Program-made: the position numbers and the translations under genes | The notes under the pieces: model-generated | What the model was told of the DNA's origin: nothing | What the model saw: only the letters and a program-made list of their open reading frames with translations | The model's database searches: none | Part shown: in pieces, positions 5,402 through 6,893 of the stretch | Layout: every line of letters begins with the position of its first letter | How positions within the stretch are numbered: position 1 is the first letter of the stretch | Origin: Bacillota bacterium | GTDB taxonomy: Bacteria > Bacillota > Clostridia > Peptostreptococcales > Anaerovoracaceae | DNA: 6,893 bases | Assembly (NCBI GenBank): GCA_016281165.1 | Contig: JAEEIC010000047.1 | Location: forward strand, 1-6,893 | Direction of reading: 5' to 3'

Positions 5402-5442
5402 TCGTCTGACCTAGACGAAACAAACTTGCATGATCATCGTCT
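5402..5442. promoter_or_regulatory. Competing inverted repeats upstream of the C26 operon promoter
   Basis: AGACGA (5413-5418) is perfectly complementary to two copies of TCGTCT, one at 5402-5407 (5-base loop) and one at 5437-5442 (18-base loop containing the palindrome ATGATCAT, 5430-5437). The cluster lies about 53-93 bp upstream of the predicted start point at 5495. As DNA it is a candidate operator or activator site for the operon. If transcribed from upstream, the two stems would be mutually exclusive. Confidence 0.35.
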
Positions 5443-5479
5443 GCCCTGCCCGCAAAGCTTTTCCTCACCTTCCGCGATG

Positions 5480-5488
5480 TGATATACT
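5480..5488 (+). promoter_or_regulatory. Extended -10 promoter of the C26 hydrolase-fRMsr operon
   Basis: TGA-TATACT (5480-5488) is a near-consensus extended -10. The -35 candidate at 17-bp spacing, TTTCCT (5460-5465), is weak. The predicted +1 at 5495 abuts the ribosome binding site AAGGAGG (5496-5502), giving a leader of about 15 nt before the ATG at 5510. Confidence 0.65.
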
Positions 5489-5509
5489 GGGAAAAAAGGA
5501 GGCACCGAA

Positions 5510-6220
5510 ATGAAAGACTGTCCGCTCATCCTCATAGAGCCCGACCACGGCTTCGATCCCCTGACCCACGCTCCCAGATTCCTGCTGGGCAAGACCTACC
5601 CCAGAGCGGTGAGCGCCGCCGGAGGCCTTCCCCTCATCCCCATGGACATACACCGGATGAAGGAATACGCCGAGCTGGCAGACGGCCTGCTGCTCACCGG
5701 CGGGACCGGCCCCCATCCCAGGCTTTACAACGAAGATTTCGACGATCCCGACGCCCCCAAGACCGTCAACGTTGTCCGCGACGAGTTCGAGATGGCCCTG
5801 ATCGACGCCTTCATCAAAGCCGGCAAGCCCGTCATGGGCGTCTGCAGAGGGCATCAGATGCTCAACATCTACTTCGGCGGCCACCTGGTGCAGAGCTTTC
5901 CCGCCAAGGGGCATCCCAATCACCACTACGGCACCAGCCATCCCGTGAAAGTCCGCGAGGACTCCATACTCGGGCGCCTCTTCGGCACAGAGTTCATCGT
6001 CAACAGCTATCACAAGAACGCGATCTCCCAGCTCGCGCCCGGCCTTAAGATCACCGCCTTCTCGGACGACGGCATACCCGAGGCCATGGAGCACGAGAGC
6101 CTGCCCGTCTTCGGCACCCAGTTCCACCCCGAACGCATGAGGGGCGACGACAAGAATCCGGCCCTGGGGCCCGACATGACCCCGCTCTTCGAGTATTTCA
6201 TGGGACTGTGCAGGCAGTAG
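5510..6220 (+). CDS. Gamma-glutamyl-gamma-aminobutyrate hydrolase-like (peptidase C26)
   Basis: This cytoplasmic class I glutamine-amidotransferase-fold hydrolase, like PuuD and its relatives, cleaves a gamma-glutamyl amide to release glutamate. Its 236 residues fit the family (about 230-260). The nucleophile is Cys112 in the elbow GVCRGHQMLN (110-119), and the rest of the triad is His206 and Glu208 in GTQFHPER (202-209). LLLTGGTGPHPRLYNE (60-75) matches the family's GG-DxxPxxYxE block, here with Gly-Pro-His in place of the usual acidic segment, and VNSYHKNAI (164-172) matches the VNSxHHQAI substrate-side motif. AAGGAGG with 7-nt spacing fixes the start. It heads a two-gene operon with fRMsr, 17 nt apart. 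No polyamine (Puu) genes are nearby, so the substrate may be another gamma-glutamyl compound rather than gamma-Glu-GABA. Family sure, substrate inferred. Confidence 0.92.
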   Translation: MKDCPLILIEPDHGFDPLTHAPRFLLGKTYPRAVSAAGGLPLIPMDIHRMKEYAELADGLLLTGGTGPHPRLYNEDFDDPDAPKTVNVVRDEFEMALIDAFIKAGKPVMGVCRGHQMLNIYFGGHLVQSFPAKGHPNHHYGTSHPVKVREDSILGRLFGTEFIVNSYHKNAISQLAPGLKITAFSDDGIPEAMEHESLPVFGTQFHPERMRGDDKNPALGPDMTPLFEYFMGLCRQ

Positions 6221-6237
6221 AAGCGAAGGAGGATCAA

Positions 6238-6684
6238 ATGACCGATTATAAAGACCTGACCCTGCAGCTTAAGAGCCTCACCGAAGGGGTCGAGTACGAC
6301 ATCAGCAACCTGGCCAACGCCGCCGCCCTGCTGTGGATGAGCCTGCCCGATATCAACTGGAGCGGCTTTTATATCTTAAAGGACGGCGCCCTGCGCCTGG
6401 GGCCCTTCGCCGGCAAGCCCGCCTGCATGCTCATCGAGATGGGCAAGGGGGTCTGCGGGACCGCCGCGGCGGCAGACGAGACCCTGGTCGTGCCCGACGT
6501 GCACAAGTTCCCCGGCCACATCGCCTGCGACTCCGCCTCCAACTCGGAGATCGTCGTCCCCCTGCACAGGGACGGGGCGGTATACGGGGTCCTGGACATA
6601 GACAGTCCGATCTTTGAGCGCTTCAGCGAAGAGGACCGCGAGGGCCTCGAAGCCTTCGCCAGAGCGTTGGAGGAAGCGCTGTAG
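6238..6684 (+). CDS. msrC: Free methionine-(R)-sulfoxide reductase (GAF-domain fRMsr)
   Basis: This cytoplasmic single-GAF-domain enzyme reduces free methionine-(R)-sulfoxide to methionine, using cysteine chemistry recycled by thioredoxin-type donors. Its 148 residues form one GAF domain. All three family cysteines are present with the expected spacing of 10 and 24: Cys63 in GPFAGKPAC, Cys73 in GKGVCG and Cys97 in HIACD. Further signatures are NWSGFYIL (40-47), VVPDVHKFPGHIACDSASNSEIVVPL (84-109) and GVLDIDSP (117-124). AAGGAGG (6226-6232) lies 5 nt before the ATG. An in-frame GTG at 6208 would extend into the preceding gene and has no comparable binding site, so I rejected it. It is second in the operon with the C26 hydrolase, 17 nt downstream, and probably depends on that promoter. 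The role is oxidative damage repair and methionine salvage. Confidence 0.95.
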   Translation: MTDYKDLTLQLKSLTEGVEYDISNLANAAALLWMSLPDINWSGFYILKDGALRLGPFAGKPACMLIEMGKGVCGTAAAADETLVVPDVHKFPGHIACDSASNSEIVVPLHRDGAVYGVLDIDSPIFERFSEEDREGLEAFARALEEAL

Positions 6685-6723
6685 AGGGGACCTCGTTCGG
6701 AAGCATCGAGCGCGTACGGAAGA

Positions 6724-6777
6724 ATGCGGAAGCGCTGCGGATCCTGACGGCGTTCAATACAGCCGGCACTTCCGCAT
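6724..6777 (+). terminator. Inverted repeat after the fRMsr gene, weak terminator candidate
   Basis: ATGCGGAAG (6724-6732) pairs perfectly with CTTCCGCAT (6769-6777), and inside the 36-base loop GCTG (6734-6737) pairs with CAGC (6760-6763). It begins 40 bases after the stop of fRMsr. Only a short TGTTT follows, so intrinsic termination would be weak. The 209 bp after fRMsr contain no other signal I can support; CGGAAG occurs three times between 6697 and 6732. Confidence 0.3.
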
Positions 6778-6893
6778 GTGTTTCGAATCCGTCGATTTTC
6801 GCGCCGATTTCCGTCAAAACCTTCCAAACGTCCCTTCGTTTTGGAGCCTTTCCTATGCAATTATAGCCGGATATTGCCTTGCAGATGTTTTTG

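Noticed and set aside
5225..5442. CRISPR array
   Set aside because: The repeats are few, diverged and not separated by uniform unique spacers; no cas genes are present.
4808..5468. Short minus-strand reading frames (4808-5020 and 5148-5468) in the gene-free region
   Set aside because: Low-complexity Arg/Ser-rich products, no ribosome binding sites, and no shared reading frame where the two repeat copies align.
4739..5509. Assignment to a known large RNA class (for example ROOL, GOLLD or OLE)
   Set aside because: Size and gene-free setting would allow it, but I cannot match any conserved motif of these classes from sequence alone.
6208..6237. Upstream GTG start for the fRMsr gene
   Set aside because: It would overlap the C26 gene and lacks a binding site, while ATG 6238 has AAGGAGG at good spacing and matches the family N-terminus.

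Overview
The window is GC-rich. It has strong AGGAGG-type ribosome binding sites, short spacers and a protein set (Lrp/AsnC regulator, GH13 alpha-glucosidase, DUF3810 membrane metallopeptidase, C26 peptidase, free-methionine-sulfoxide reductase) that fits a high-GC Firmicute, probably a Clostridia-class gut or rumen organism. This placement is inferred from gene content and signals, not from a marker gene. No plasmid, phage, transposon or CRISPR genes are present.

Layout. A complete Lrp/AsnC-type regulator (61-525, +) ends in a clean Rho-independent terminator whose loop and tail appear to double as the promoter of a 98-residue two-helix membrane protein of unknown function (629-925, +). That gene converges on, and overlaps by 4 bp, a two-gene minus-strand operon: an alpha/beta hydrolase (3519-2692), then a GH13 oligo-1,6-glucosidase-like enzyme (2679-922). 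Upstream of the operon is a divergent promoter region with a 12-bp palindrome. From there a DUF3810 membrane zinc-metallopeptidase (3644-4738, +) is transcribed, apparently as a leaderless mRNA. A 771-bp gene-free region follows (4739-5509). It holds two diverged direct-repeat copies, several stable hairpins and an AT-rich island, and is the best candidate here for something undescribed, possibly structured non-coding RNA. Last comes a two-gene plus-strand operon: a class I glutamine-amidotransferase-like gamma-glutamyl hydrolase (5510-6220) and a free methionine-(R)-sulfoxide reductase (6238-6684). The final 209 bp hold only an inverted repeat and open frames of uncertain meaning.

How it works together. 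The genes look like several small independent transcription units, not one pathway. The hydrolase/GH13 pair suggests use of short alpha-glucosides plus cleavage of an ester or similar bond. The C26/fRMsr pair suggests amino-acid or gamma-glutamyl salvage and methionine repair. All four promoters I can place have an extended -10 (TGnTAWWWT-like) with weak or absent -35 boxes and predicted 5' leaders of 0-16 nt.
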